Shown here: positions 35,521-44,866 of the stretch, piece after piece | Layout of the letters: each line of letters opens with the position of its first letter | Numbering within the stretch: the first letter of the stretch is position 1 | NCBI GenBank assembly: GCA_036337715.1 | Contig: JAYZDS010000003.1 | Span: forward strand, 47,060 to 111,059 | Source: JAURNZ01 sp036337715 | GTDB lineage: Bacteria; Pseudomonadota; Gammaproteobacteria; Comchoanobacterales; Comchoanobacteraceae | Length of the DNA: 64,000 nucleotides | Reading direction: 5' to 3' | Translations under genes and position numbers: made by a program | The notes under the pieces: generated by a model | Told to the model about the DNA's origin: nothing | Databases searched by the model: none | Seen by the model: only the letters and a program-made list of their open reading frames with translations

Positions 35521-36771
35521 ATGAGTCACGTTTCAATACCCAGTCAAGGCAAAACAATTCAATATGATAACGCTCAAATGATTGTACCTGATCAACCACG
35601 TATACCATATATTGTAGGCGATGGTATTGGTATAGACATAACACCTGTCATGATTAAAGTAGTTGATGCTGCAGTAAAAAAAGCGTATCAAAATACAAAA
35701 AAAATTGAATGGTTTGAAGTTTTTGCTGGTGAAAAGGGCGCAAAGTTATATGGTGACGCTGATGGCTGGTTACCCAACGAAACATGTGACATCATAAAAG
35801 CACATCATGTTGCTATCAAAGGTCCCTTAACCACACCAGTAGGCGGTGGTATGCGATCTATTAATGTGAAAATAAGACAAGTATTAGATTTATTTCTATG
35901 TTTAAGGCCAATTAGATATTTTAATGGTGTACCATCACCACTGAAGAGACCTGAAGACACAGATATGGTCATCTTTAGAGAGAACTCAGAAGATATTTAT
36001 GCAGGTATAGAGTTTAAATCTGGTACTAACGATTGTAAGAAAGTCATTGACTTTTTAATTGATGATATGAAAGTTACATCGATTAGATTTCCAAATACTT
36101 CCGGTGTAGGTGTTAAAGTCATTTCTCAAGAAGGCACTGCAAGATTAGTTGAAAAAGCAATCCAATACGCCATAGATAATAATCGCAATCATGTTACTTT
36201 AGTTCACAAAGGTAATATTATGAAATTTACTGAAGGTAGCTTTAGAGATTGGGGTTATGAAGTTGCTAGAGAAAAATTTGGTGCAAAGCCCTTGGATGGT
36301 GGACCTTGGCACTACATTGAGCATAATGGTAAAAAAATAATTATTAATGATGTAATTGCTGATGCATTCTTACAACAGATCATCTTAAGACCAAAAGACT
36401 ATGATGTGGTTGCAACCATGAACTTAAATGGTGATTATATTTCAGATGCATTGGCTGCTCAAGTTGGCGGTATTGGTATTGCACCTGGAGCGAATTTAAA
36501 TAATGATACAGCCGTTTTTGAGGCTACCCATGGGACAGCACCAGGATATGCAGGACTCGACAAAGTAAACCCATCCTCATTAATCCTTTCTGCAGAAATG
36601 ATGTTAAGACACTTAAAATGGTTCGAGGCAGCAGATTTAATAATCAAAGGGATGGAAGGTGCCATCATGAATAAAACGGTTACATATGATTTTGAACGTT
36701 TAATGAAAGATGCCAAACTCCTGAGTTGTTCTGAATTTGGCGATGCAATTATTGAATCAATTAACGCCTAA
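35521..36771 (+). CDS. icd: NADP-dependent isocitrate dehydrogenase
   Basis: TCA-cycle enzyme making 2-oxoglutarate. TTPVGGGMRSINVKIRQ carries the substrate-binding Ser113 that AceK phosphorylates in E. coli; IFRENSEDIYAGIEF and ATHGTAPGYAG are conserved. 416 residues, the same as E. coli. AAGGA lies 9 bases before ATG. The end overlaps the dusA start. Confidence 0.98.
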   Translation: MSHVSIPSQGKTIQYDNAQMIVPDQPRIPYIVGDGIGIDITPVMIKVVDAAVKKAYQNTKKIEWFEVFAGEKGAKLYGDADGWLPNETCDIIKAHHVAIKGPLTTPVGGGMRSINVKIRQVLDLFLCLRPIRYFNGVPSPLKRPEDTDMVIFRENSEDIYAGIEFKSGTNDCKKVIDFLIDDMKVTSIRFPNTSGVGVKVISQEGTARLVEKAIQYAIDNNRNHVTLVHKGNIMKFTEGSFRDWGYEVAREKFGAKPLDGGPWHYIEHNGKKIIINDVIADAFLQQIILRPKDYDVVATMNLNGDYISDALAAQVGGIGIAPGANLNNDTAVFEATHGTAPGYAGLDKVNPSSLILSAEMMLRHLKWFEAADLIIKGMEGAIMNKTVTYDFERLMKDAKLLSCSEFGDAIIESINA

Positions 36772-37690
36772 AATAATTTCAATTGCACCAATGATGGGTT
36801 GGACCAACCCATCAATGCAAAAAATAACCAATATCATTGCACCCAATATGATTTTTTATTCACAAATGTATCATATTGAAGCAATTATAAGACGTCCAGA
36901 ATTATTACAATACGAACCTAAAAACTTAATTATTCAATTAGGCGGGAGTTGTCCTGAAAAATTTTTTCATGTTGGTCGAATCTTAAAAGAACGTCATATA
37001 AAAAATATAAATATAAATGTCGGTTGTCCGAGTAATAAAGTTCAGAAAGGTAATTTTGGTGCTTGTTTGATGCGAGAGCCAGAATTGGTTTCCGATTGTC
37101 TAAATGCATTATCCGAATCTCATGCTAGCCATTATTTGAGTGTTAAATGTCGTATAGGTATTGATAAAGAAGATTCAGAATCATTTCTAAATCAATTTAT
37201 TGAAACAATAGCTACAAAAGCAAATATTCAATCATTTATAATACATGCACGTAAGGCTTGGCTGAGTGGTTTAAACCCGAAACAAAATAGAGAAATACCA
37301 CCTCTAAATTATGATAGAGTCTATCAAATAAAGCAAAAATATCCACATTTAAAAATAGGGATTAATGGTGGGATAAATAATATAAAAGATATTTCAAATC
37401 ACTTAAAAATATGTGATGAAGTTATGTTAGGGCGTTTAGTGTTAAACGACTTATATAAAGTACACGAGATTGATGCACATTTTTTTAATTATAAACCATT
37501 ATCCCGTGGTACATTAATTGAACAAATTAAGGTATATGACAATAGCATGAGTAGGTTTTTACAATCTTTATTTAAAGGTATATCGGGATGCAAAGAATGG
37601 CGTAAAACGCTGCCAAATATTAATCACTACGAAGAATTAATGAGCTTAAACGCTAAGATGCAATTACTCGCCACCCAAAAAGTCAGATGA
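36743..37690 (+). CDS. dusA: tRNA-dihydrouridine synthase A
   Basis: Flavoenzyme reducing U20/U20a in tRNA. NVGCPSNKVQKGNFGACLM holds the catalytic Cys, and FIIHARKAWLSGLNPKQNRE is specific for DusA. I start at ATG 36743, 29 bases inside icd; a TTG two codons earlier is also in frame. 315 residues. It overlaps convergent rpmE by 27 bases, the longest such overlap here. Confidence 0.95.
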   Translation: MQLLNQLTPKIISIAPMMGWTNPSMQKITNIIAPNMIFYSQMYHIEAIIRRPELLQYEPKNLIIQLGGSCPEKFFHVGRILKERHIKNININVGCPSNKVQKGNFGACLMREPELVSDCLNALSESHASHYLSVKCRIGIDKEDSESFLNQFIETIATKANIQSFIIHARKAWLSGLNPKQNREIPPLNYDRVYQIKQKYPHLKIGINGGINNIKDISNHLKICDEVMLGRLVLNDLYKVHEIDAHFFNYKPLSRGTLIEQIKVYDNSMSRFLQSLFKGISGCKEWRKTLPNINHYEELMSLNAKMQLLATQKVR

Positions 37691-37885
37691 ATATTTTTGC
37701 TTAAATTTGTCTATGGCGCCTGCAGATAAAATTTTACGTTTACCGGTATAGGCACTATGACAGTTTGAGCATACTTCAATATTGAGTTCTTTTTGTGCAA
37801 GTGTCGATCTTATATCGTATTTAGTATTACAGCCACTGCATTGTACTTTAACGATGGAAATTTCAGGATGTATTGAATTCTTCAT
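37664..37885 (-). CDS. rpmE: 50S ribosomal protein L31
   Basis: Zinc-containing L31: Cys pairs in QCSGCNTKYDIRST and VCSNCHSAYTGK. 73 residues with the usual start MKNSIHPEI. Its 3' end lies inside the end of dusA, so the two mRNAs would be complementary there. Confidence 0.96.
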   Translation of the reverse strand: MKNSIHPEISIVKVQCSGCNTKYDIRSTLAQKELNIEVCSNCHSAYTGKRKILSAGAIDKFKQKYSSDFLGGE

Positions 37886-37966
37886 ATATTCACTTAAAAA
37901 ACCTTAGTATATATTTATTTTTTAATTAATTCAAGCAGCTTGCATGAAATTTCTTTACAATTTAAT

Positions 37967-39670
37967 ATGACTAATATGAGTTGGTTAATAAAAAACAGAT
38001 CTGATGCAAATAGCAGCATAGAATATCACGGTCTACTTGAACAAATTTATATCAATAGAGGGGTTACATCTGATGAAGATTTATCATATCCCATTACAAA
38101 ACTACTACATTTTAAAAACTTATTGAATATTGATAAAGTATCAGAAAGGTTATATCAAGCCTTAATAAATAATGAAAATGTTAAAATCATAGGTGATTAT
38201 GATACAGATGGTGCAACAAGCACTACTCTGATGGTCAGTGCCCTTAAAGATTTTGGAATGAAAAAAGTGTCTTTTGCGGTGCCGGATCGATTCAAATATG
38301 GATATGGCTTAACCAGTAAATTAATCAAAGACCTCAACAGTGAAAAGATTGACTTAATCATTACTGTAGATAATGGTATTGCTAGTCATGAAGGTGTTGA
38401 TTACGCAAATACACAAAATATTGATGTCATTATTACAGATCACCACTTAGCCAGTGACCACTTACCAAATGCCTTTGCAATAGTAAACCCTAATCAACTT
38501 AATGATGCTTTTGAAAGTAATTATTTGGCAGGAGTTGGTGTGGCATTTTATGTTTTACTTGGATTTAGAGATTATCTAAAAAATAAAGATCATCAACAAA
38601 TACCCAATATGAAGCAATACTTAGATTTGGTGGCATTAGGTACCGTGGCTGATTTAGTACCATTAGATTACAATAATCGAATTTTGGTTTATCATGGTTT
38701 AAAACAAATTAAGAATGATAAAACCAGACCAGGGATTAAGAGTTTATTGAACGTTTCAAATAAGTCTCCAGTTAATATGGTTGCAAGTGATTTTGGTTTC
38801 CAAATTGCACCTAAATTAAATGCAGCTGGTAGACTTGACGATATGACTATTGGTATCAACTGTTTATTATCAAATAATAAAAAAGATTCAAATATGTTTG
38901 CGGGACAATTAAAAGAACTAAATGAGCATAGAAGGTCTATTGATCAAAATATGCAAATTCAAGCATTAAAATTTGTCGACAACATTAAAAATTTAGCTGA
39001 CCAAGATGTTATTGTCCTTTATCATCCTGAGTGGCATGAGGGCGTGATCGGCATTGTAGCATCAAAAATTAAAGAAAAATACCATAGGCCAACCTTTATA
39101 TTTGCTAAAAACGAACAATGCCTTAAAGCATCTGCACGATCTATCCCTGGTATTAATCTCAAAGATGTTCTTACTTATTTGGCCTCTTTATATCCAAATT
39201 TGCTTAAGGGTTATGGTGGACATGCCATGGCTGCGGGCTTAAGTATTGATCATAATGATTATGAGCAATTTAATGCTGCCATTCAAAAAGTAATGAAACA
39301 ATTTATGAAAAAAGATTTATTACAAAAAATATATTTATCTGACGGTGACTTAGATGAAAGACATATTGTATTAAGTCAAGCGCTTTCAATTGAATCAGGT
39401 GGTCCATGGGGACAGGCATTTGAAGAGCCTATTTTTCATGGTGAATTTAAAATATTAAACATTCGATCATTGTCTCAAGATAAGCACAGTGCATTTAATT
39501 TAGCGAAAAAAATGGGTAGTAAAATTTACGATGGCATCTTTTTTAATTGCTCCCCAGATGAGTTTAAAGGCGTCAGAGAAGTACTTGTGGTTTATCAATT
39601 AAAGGTCAATAGATTTAATCATCGCACGTCTCTTCAGTTACAAATTCTAGCAATGAAGTCAATTTCCTAA
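37967..39670 (+). CDS. recJ: Single-stranded-DNA-specific exonuclease RecJ
   Basis: 5'-3' exonuclease of recombination and repair. DHH phosphoesterase motifs GDYDTDGATST, TVDNGIASH and ITDHHLASD, then the DHHA1 motif GYGGHAMAAGLS. I use ATG 37967; TTG 37940 and ATG 37976 share the frame. No clear ribosome binding site, so the start is uncertain by a few codons. About 567 residues, normal. Confidence 0.95.
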   Translation: MTNMSWLIKNRSDANSSIEYHGLLEQIYINRGVTSDEDLSYPITKLLHFKNLLNIDKVSERLYQALINNENVKIIGDYDTDGATSTTLMVSALKDFGMKKVSFAVPDRFKYGYGLTSKLIKDLNSEKIDLIITVDNGIASHEGVDYANTQNIDVIITDHHLASDHLPNAFAIVNPNQLNDAFESNYLAGVGVAFYVLLGFRDYLKNKDHQQIPNMKQYLDLVALGTVADLVPLDYNNRILVYHGLKQIKNDKTRPGIKSLLNVSNKSPVNMVASDFGFQIAPKLNAAGRLDDMTIGINCLLSNNKKDSNMFAGQLKELNEHRRSIDQNMQIQALKFVDNIKNLADQDVIVLYHPEWHEGVIGIVASKIKEKYHRPTFIFAKNEQCLKASARSIPGINLKDVLTYLASLYPNLLKGYGGHAMAAGLSIDHNDYEQFNAAIQKVMKQFMKKDLLQKIYLSDGDLDERHIVLSQALSIESGGPWGQAFEEPIFHGEFKILNIRSLSQDKHSAFNLAKKMGSKIYDGIFFNCSPDEFKGVREVLVVYQLKVNRFNHRTSLQLQILAMKSIS

Positions 39671-39712
39671 ATTTGACCTATAATAAACTCATTGAAAACA
39701 GGAAGTTATTTT

Positions 39713-39967
39713 ATGAGATCTTTATCCAAGCTAATATTAGATAGCAATTTTGAATTAATCAGTTTTATACAATCAACTAAAAAAAACTTTTTAGAATTGA
39801 AATTATTTGATGGTACAAATACTTATAATGCCATTTGTCACCACTCATCTAGTCACAAATTACAACAAGCAAAAATGTATCATGTATTATTTGAAATTGA
39901 TACCGATTGCCGTGTTCCTGTATATCAAAGAAATTTAAATGTTTTAGAGATTAATAGAAAATTTTAG
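39713..39967 (+). CDS. Small protein of unknown function
   Basis: 84 residues from ATG 39713, preceded by AGGAAG at good spacing; the open frame upstream to 39692 lacks support. No signal peptide or membrane helix. The sequence alternates short hydrophobic strands (FLELKLFDG, TYNAICH, YHVLFEID), as in a small beta-barrel such as an OB fold, but I recognise no family. It lies 42 bases after recJ and 25 before the protease gene, all in one direction. A nucleic-acid-binding role is only a guess. Confidence 0.6.
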   Translation: MRSLSKLILDSNFELISFIQSTKKNFLELKLFDGTNTYNAICHHSSSHKLQQAKMYHVLFEIDTDCRVPVYQRNLNVLEINRKF

Positions 39968-39992
39968 ATTTAAAGTGTCAAGGATAAAAAAG

Positions 39993-41288
39993 ATGTTTAA
40001 GAAAATACTAGCCTCATCATTATTAATGTTAAATTGCATTTATGCAGACCAGCATCAACCTACTCAAGATATGATGAGTCAAGCAGAGGTTGAAAGATTT
40101 GCAACAGTAATGGCGCAAATTAAATATTATTATATAGAAGATCAAAAGTTTTCTGATTTATTTAATGATGCAATTAATGGCATGATGAAAGGTTTAGATC
40201 CTCACTCTGCTTATATTGGGCCTGAACAAGTAAAGGCATTTACAACACAGTCTACAGGTATCTATGGTGGATTAGGTATGGAGGTAGAGGGTGACCCAAG
40301 TGGCGCAATTAAAGTAATTTCTGCATTTGATGATACACCGGCAAAAAAAGCAGGAATCAAGTCAGGAGATTTAATTATTGCAGTCGATGATATCATTCTA
40401 CAAAATATCGATTTAAATGATGCTGTTGAAATGATGAAAGGCAAACCGAATAGTGATGTCGTATTAACCATATTATCAAAAGACAGCGATACACCTAAAA
40501 AAATAACTCTAACGAGAGAAATCATTAAATTTAAGGCTGTTAAAAGTAAAATCATTGATAATGAAGTAGGTTATATCAGAATTGCAACATTTAACGAAAA
40601 AACTTACTTTGAAGTGGTAAAAGCCATCAAGAAAATTAAACAAGAGGGTAAAAATAATATTTCAGGTTATGTTATAGATGTGAGAGATAACCCAGGTGGA
40701 TTATTAGATTCTGTTGTGGATATTACCGATTTGTTTTTAGATTCAAGTAATTTAAAAAATAAGAAAATTGTTTCAATTAAGGGCAGGGCATCAAGTGATA
40801 TCGTAAAATATGCGACTGAAGGAGATACCCTTGATGGTTTACCAATTGTCGTTTTAACAAATAAAGGATCAGCTTCAGCCTCTGAAATTCTTGCAGGTTC
40901 TCTTCAAGATCATAATAGAGCCATTGTTGTTGGGACAGAAACTTTTGGGAAAGGGTCAGTGCAATCAGTAATTCCTATAGATGATACATCATTGATTAAA
41001 ATTACTACAGCGTTATACTACACACCCAATGATGTTTCTATTCAAGCGAATGGCATTATACCTGACGTTTATGTTGATTTGACAGAGTTACCAAAACCAG
41101 ATGAAAAATCTAATCCATTTGCTAATTTATCTGAATCAAACTTATATAATCATTTTGAAAATACAAAACCGGTTGATAATAAGGCGCTTATTAGAGCAGA
41201 GAAAGAAAAAATTGCATTGGCGCATGATGATTTTCAGTTATATCAAGCCGTACGTATTATTGAAGGGTTAAACTCTATCAATAGTTAA
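39993..41288 (+). CDS. ctpA: Carboxy-terminal processing protease (S41)
   Basis: Periplasmic serine protease of the CtpA/Prc type. Signal peptide MFKKILASSLLMLNCIYA, PDZ domain (GIYGGLGMEVEGDPSG, AGIKSGDLIIAVD), catalytic Ser in NKGSASASEILAGS and Lys in GTETFGKGSVQSV. I start at ATG 39993 with AAGGA 8 bases upstream; a GTG 18 bases earlier is less likely. 431 residues. Such proteases cut envelope proteins and wall hydrolases. The stop overlaps convergent der by 4 bases. Confidence 0.94.
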   Translation: MFKKILASSLLMLNCIYADQHQPTQDMMSQAEVERFATVMAQIKYYYIEDQKFSDLFNDAINGMMKGLDPHSAYIGPEQVKAFTTQSTGIYGGLGMEVEGDPSGAIKVISAFDDTPAKKAGIKSGDLIIAVDDIILQNIDLNDAVEMMKGKPNSDVVLTILSKDSDTPKKITLTREIIKFKAVKSKIIDNEVGYIRIATFNEKTYFEVVKAIKKIKQEGKNNISGYVIDVRDNPGGLLDSVVDITDLFLDSSNLKNKKIVSIKGRASSDIVKYATEGDTLDGLPIVVLTNKGSASASEILAGSLQDHNRAIVVGTETFGKGSVQSVIPIDDTSLIKITTALYYTPNDVSIQANGIIPDVYVDLTELPKPDEKSNPFANLSESNLYNHFENTKPVDNKALIRAEKEKIALAHDDFQLYQAVRIIEGLNSINS

Positions 41289-42565
41289 ACATAAGGATTG
41301 TGATCATCCTTTAAAAATAGTCTAATTGGTAGATGTGAAAGCAATAAGTGTTTTCTAAAACTATTTTCTAAATATCTGATATATGATTTTGACAGTTTGC
41401 TAGTTTGTTTACCATGTATTTTAAATACACGAGGTGACTGCTGAATTTGATGAATGTATCTTAATTTAGTTCTTCGACCATTCGACAAAGGTGGCTCATG
41501 AGCGGCCACAATTTGCATTAACACATTGTTTAATTGATTTGTGGTAAAAGTTTGGCTGGCTTCTTTATTTAATAAAAATAAATGCTTAAAAAAAGTTTGT
41601 TTCCCTAATTTTGAAAAAGCACTCACTTCATCAACCAATATATAGTGAGGTAAAAAGCCATCAAGTTCTTTGAGATAATTTTTATGATCTACTAAATCAC
41701 TTTTATTAAATAAAATAAAGAATGGTTTACCAATTTGAATTAATTCATTCATAAGTTTTTTATCTTGCGCTACAATGCCAGCAGTTGCATCTAACATCAA
41801 ACAGACAATATCTGCATCATGTATAGATTGCATGGTTCTGACATATGAATAAAAGTTTAGTGAATCTTTAATTTTGTTTTTGTTAGTGATACCAGCTGTA
41901 TCAATGAGTTTAATAATATTATTCTTAAATTTTATATTAATGGCACTTGAGTCTCTTGTTGTACCAGAATAATCGCTTGTAATAAATCGGTTTTGTTTCG
42001 ATAGCATATTAAGCCATGTTGATTTTCCAACATTAGGTCTACCTACAATACTTATGCTAACATCAAAATTTTCATCTGTTGAATTTAAATGTAGTAAACT
42101 TGCTTGAATAACTTTCTCAAAGCCATCTTTTTTTCTCGAAGAAACTAAAAAAATTGACTTGAAACCAAGCTCAAAAAAATGATCACTATGCGCTTTCGGC
42201 AAATCCATTTTATTGACAATTAAAAAGATTGGTTTATTAACAGTTCTTAACATTTTTGCTAAATCAAAATCAATCGGAGTCGGTCCATCAACTGAGCCAT
42301 CGACAATAAACCAAATAACATCTGCAGCCTGTATGGCTATTTGAGTTTGATGTTGTAGGTCTTCTGCAAAGTCCAAAGACGCATCACCTAGGCCACCTGT
42401 GTCACAAATGGTATAACTTGACTCTTCATACTGAAAGGTGCCAAATATCCTATCTCTTGTGGTTCCAGGTATTGTAGAGATGATCGCTTGTTTGGATTTT
42501 GTTAAAACATTAAATATAGAGGATTTACCAACATTACTAGCACCAACAAGAACAATATTACTCAT
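41285..42565 (-). CDS. der: Ribosome-assembly GTPase Der (EngA)
   Basis: Tandem GTPase needed for 50S assembly. First G1 ASNVGKSS with DTGG, second G1 GRPNVGKST with DTAG and NKSD, then a KH-like domain. The first loop has ASN in place of the usual RPN. 426 residues, slightly short. It overlaps yfgM by 8 bases; bamB, usually between them, is missing. Confidence 0.96.
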   Translation of the reverse strand: MSNIVLVGASNVGKSSIFNVLTKSKQAIISTIPGTTRDRIFGTFQYEESSYTICDTGGLGDASLDFAEDLQHQTQIAIQAADVIWFIVDGSVDGPTPIDFDLAKMLRTVNKPIFLIVNKMDLPKAHSDHFFELGFKSIFLVSSRKKDGFEKVIQASLLHLNSTDENFDVSISIVGRPNVGKSTWLNMLSKQNRFITSDYSGTTRDSSAINIKFKNNIIKLIDTAGITNKNKIKDSLNFYSYVRTMQSIHDADIVCLMLDATAGIVAQDKKLMNELIQIGKPFFILFNKSDLVDHKNYLKELDGFLPHYILVDEVSAFSKLGKQTFFKHLFLLNKEASQTFTTNQLNNVLMQIVAAHEPPLSNGRRTKLRYIHQIQQSPRVFKIHGKQTSKLSKSYIRYLENSFRKHLLLSHLPIRLFLKDDHNPYV

Positions 42566-43190
42566 GATATGGAACGGACGATTGTTGATACCAAATGAAG
42601 TTTTTCAAAGATGATTCTGGGTTGATGTTATATAATAGTTTGTTAGCCTTTAATAATGTTTCATCTGCTTTTTTATAATGACCTAGTTCTTTTTCAGCTA
42701 GACCCCTGATGATATAAATACCAACTTGATTATTAGATTTAATTTTATTTAATGCATCCAACGACTTTTGTGGTTGCTTGGTAGCTAAAAAACGTCTTGC
42801 TTGTAAAAAATAGGCTTGGTCAATAATAAAATCTGGTGCATTGGCGCTTATGATTTCTTTTGTTTGCATATCAACGCCTTGCCAATTCCCATTTTGTAAA
42901 TCGTCTGAAATCAAAATTAATTTCGCTAAAAATGCATAAGGGCTTGAGGGATAATCATTTACAAATTGTTTTACTTGACTGATTTTTTGTTCATCTTGAT
43001 CATTATTCATAATAACAAAAAAATCAGCTGAAGCTCGACTTTCATAACGATAATGATACCACTGATAGCTCATTGTTATCACACAAATAACAAAAAAACT
43101 AATAACAGAAGTAAAAATTAAATTTTTATATTTTTGATAAAAATCCTTTATATTTTTAACAATGATTTCTGCTTCATATTCTGCTTGCAT
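42558..43190 (-). CDS. yfgM: YfgM-like membrane-anchored TPR protein
   Basis: One helix (about residues 22-42) anchors a periplasmic tetratricopeptide domain. In E. coli YfgM binds the Sec translocon and PpiD as an envelope chaperone. I start at ATG 43190, with GGGAG 7 bases upstream and 17 bases inside hisS; the frame is open to 43229. 210 residues, equal to E. coli. Position between hisS and der is conserved. Confidence 0.87.
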   Translation of the reverse strand: MQAEYEAEIIVKNIKDFYQKYKNLIFTSVISFFVICVITMSYQWYHYRYESRASADFFVIMNNDQDEQKISQVKQFVNDYPSSPYAFLAKLILISDDLQNGNWQGVDMQTKEIISANAPDFIIDQAYFLQARRFLATKQPQKSLDALNKIKSNNQVGIYIIRGLAEKELGHYKKADETLLKANKLLYNINPESSLKNFIWYQQSSVPYHE

Positions 43191-44418
43191 TAATATGCTC
43201 CCAAACGTCGTTAATTGAATTTGATTCAAATTTTTGATTTTGGACTAAATCAAAAACAATCCATCGGGAATCAATATACCCAACAGCCATTTGATAATTC
43301 ATATTAGCTGCACGATTTAATTGTTTCTTTAATTGACTCACACCATAATGAATAAAAACACCTTGTTTTCTTTTTTGCAAGGATTCCTGCAATTGATACA
43401 AATCATCATAATTTGATTCATTATCAGTAAAAACAAACACTTTATCAAGTTTTTTTGATGTTTGTGAATTAGTCAACAATAATAATCGTTCTATACCGAT
43501 TGCCATTCCGAGTGAATATCCGTCTTTGCCACTTAAAATATTGCATAAGTTATCAGTACGACCACCAGCACAAATTGTATTTTGAGCGCCTAAGCCATCC
43601 ATTGCCTGAAATTCATAAATTAATCCCGAATAATAATCAAGTCCACGCACAAGTTTAAAATCTTCCTCGTAAGGTATTTTAAATTTTTCAAGTAATGATT
43701 TTATAAGTTGATATGTTTGTGTATCTTCATCAGTCAAAAAGTTTGTAATTTTAGGTGCTTGTGACAAGAGAGATTGAATAAATTCATCTTTACTATCAAG
43801 TAGTCTTAAAACGTTTTGTTCATAACGGTATTTGTGAACATCATCAAATTGATCTACAAAAGGTTTAAAATATGATCTTAATTCCTCGAGGTAAACCTCT
43901 CTGGTTTCACTTGTACCAAGATAGTTTAATTTACAAATCACATTTGCTTTAAGGTCTAATTTAGAAAATATGGTATTTGCAATATGAATGACTTCAACAT
44001 CAATACTAGGGTGATCATAACCAAATGCTTCCAATCCAAATTGATAAAATTCTCTTTGCCTACCTTTTTGAGGTCGTTCACGTCTAAACATGGGACCTAA
44101 ATACCATAGTCTTTGAAATGGTGCGGACCTTTGAAACTCAGATAGGTATGCTCGATAACAGCCAGCTGTTCCTTCTGGTCTTAATGTCAAAGAATCGTCA
44201 TTACGATCATTAAAAGTATACATTTCTTTTTGAACAATATCGCTACTGATGCCTACGCTTCTTTTAAATAATTCTGTAGATTCTACAATTGGAATGATCA
44301 CTTGTCTGTAACCAAAGGATTCTGTCACTTCTTTGATAACGGCCATGATTTGTGAAAACTGATCACATTCATCAGGTAAGCGATCATGCATGCCACGAAT
44401 AGGGCTTAGGTTTATCAT
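43174..44418 (-). CDS. hisS: Histidine--tRNA ligase
   Basis: Class II synthetase. Motif 1 region RGMHDRLPDE, motif 2 LRPEGTAGCYRAYL, histidine motif LVRGLDYYSGLIYEF, then the anticodon-binding domain. 414 residues. It overlaps rodZ by 4 bases. ispG, which precedes hisS in many relatives, is absent here. Confidence 0.97.
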   Translation of the reverse strand: MINLSPIRGMHDRLPDECDQFSQIMAVIKEVTESFGYRQVIIPIVESTELFKRSVGISSDIVQKEMYTFNDRNDDSLTLRPEGTAGCYRAYLSEFQRSAPFQRLWYLGPMFRRERPQKGRQREFYQFGLEAFGYDHPSIDVEVIHIANTIFSKLDLKANVICKLNYLGTSETREVYLEELRSYFKPFVDQFDDVHKYRYEQNVLRLLDSKDEFIQSLLSQAPKITNFLTDEDTQTYQLIKSLLEKFKIPYEEDFKLVRGLDYYSGLIYEFQAMDGLGAQNTICAGGRTDNLCNILSGKDGYSLGMAIGIERLLLLTNSQTSKKLDKVFVFTDNESNYDDLYQLQESLQKRKQGVFIHYGVSQLKKQLNRAANMNYQMAVGYIDSRWIVFDLVQNQKFESNSINDVWEHINASRI

Positions 44419-44855
44419 AAATTCTGATTATATGCTGAGTCTAGTATTAAATGATTGTTTCCATTTGTTTGTTCAGTCGTTTCTACTGTCATTCCTGAGT
44501 AAAAATAATATGCCATAACTATCACACAACCAGTGATTAACAATGATTTTAAAGGAATAGTCTTTTTGTATCTTCTTCTAGTTGGTTTTGTATATTTTTT
44601 TGGTACAGTGTCTATTTTAATTGATTTTATTTTCAAATCTGAAAACAAATCATCATATACAACACCAATAAACTGACAGTATTTTTTTAAATATGCTTTA
44701 TCAAATGCTGTGAAATTATCAGTGGTAATCTCGTCATTCTCTAAAGCTTCTAATTTTCTTAAAGGCATATTTGTTTTATCAGCAATACTTTCAAGTGACA
44801 AATCTGAGCGTTCTCTGGCGGCAATGAGTCTTGCGCCTATGGATGTTCCTGGCAT
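44415..44855 (-). CDS. rodZ: RodZ-like cytoskeletal anchor, short form
   Basis: Helix-turn-helix domain at residues 5-70 (GARLIAARERSDLSLESIADKT), a basic juxtamembrane stretch KPTRRRYKKTIP, then a single membrane helix. RodZ binds MreB on the inside and the wall machinery outside. At 146 residues it lacks the periplasmic domain of E. coli RodZ (337). mreB is in the same window. Confidence 0.85.
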   Translation of the reverse strand: MPGTSIGARLIAARERSDLSLESIADKTNMPLRKLEALENDEITTDNFTAFDKAYLKKYCQFIGVVYDDLFSDLKIKSIKIDTVPKKYTKPTRRRYKKTIPLKSLLITGCVIVMAYYFYSGMTVETTEQTNGNNHLILDSAYNQNL

Positions 44856-44866
44856 AATAACAATTC

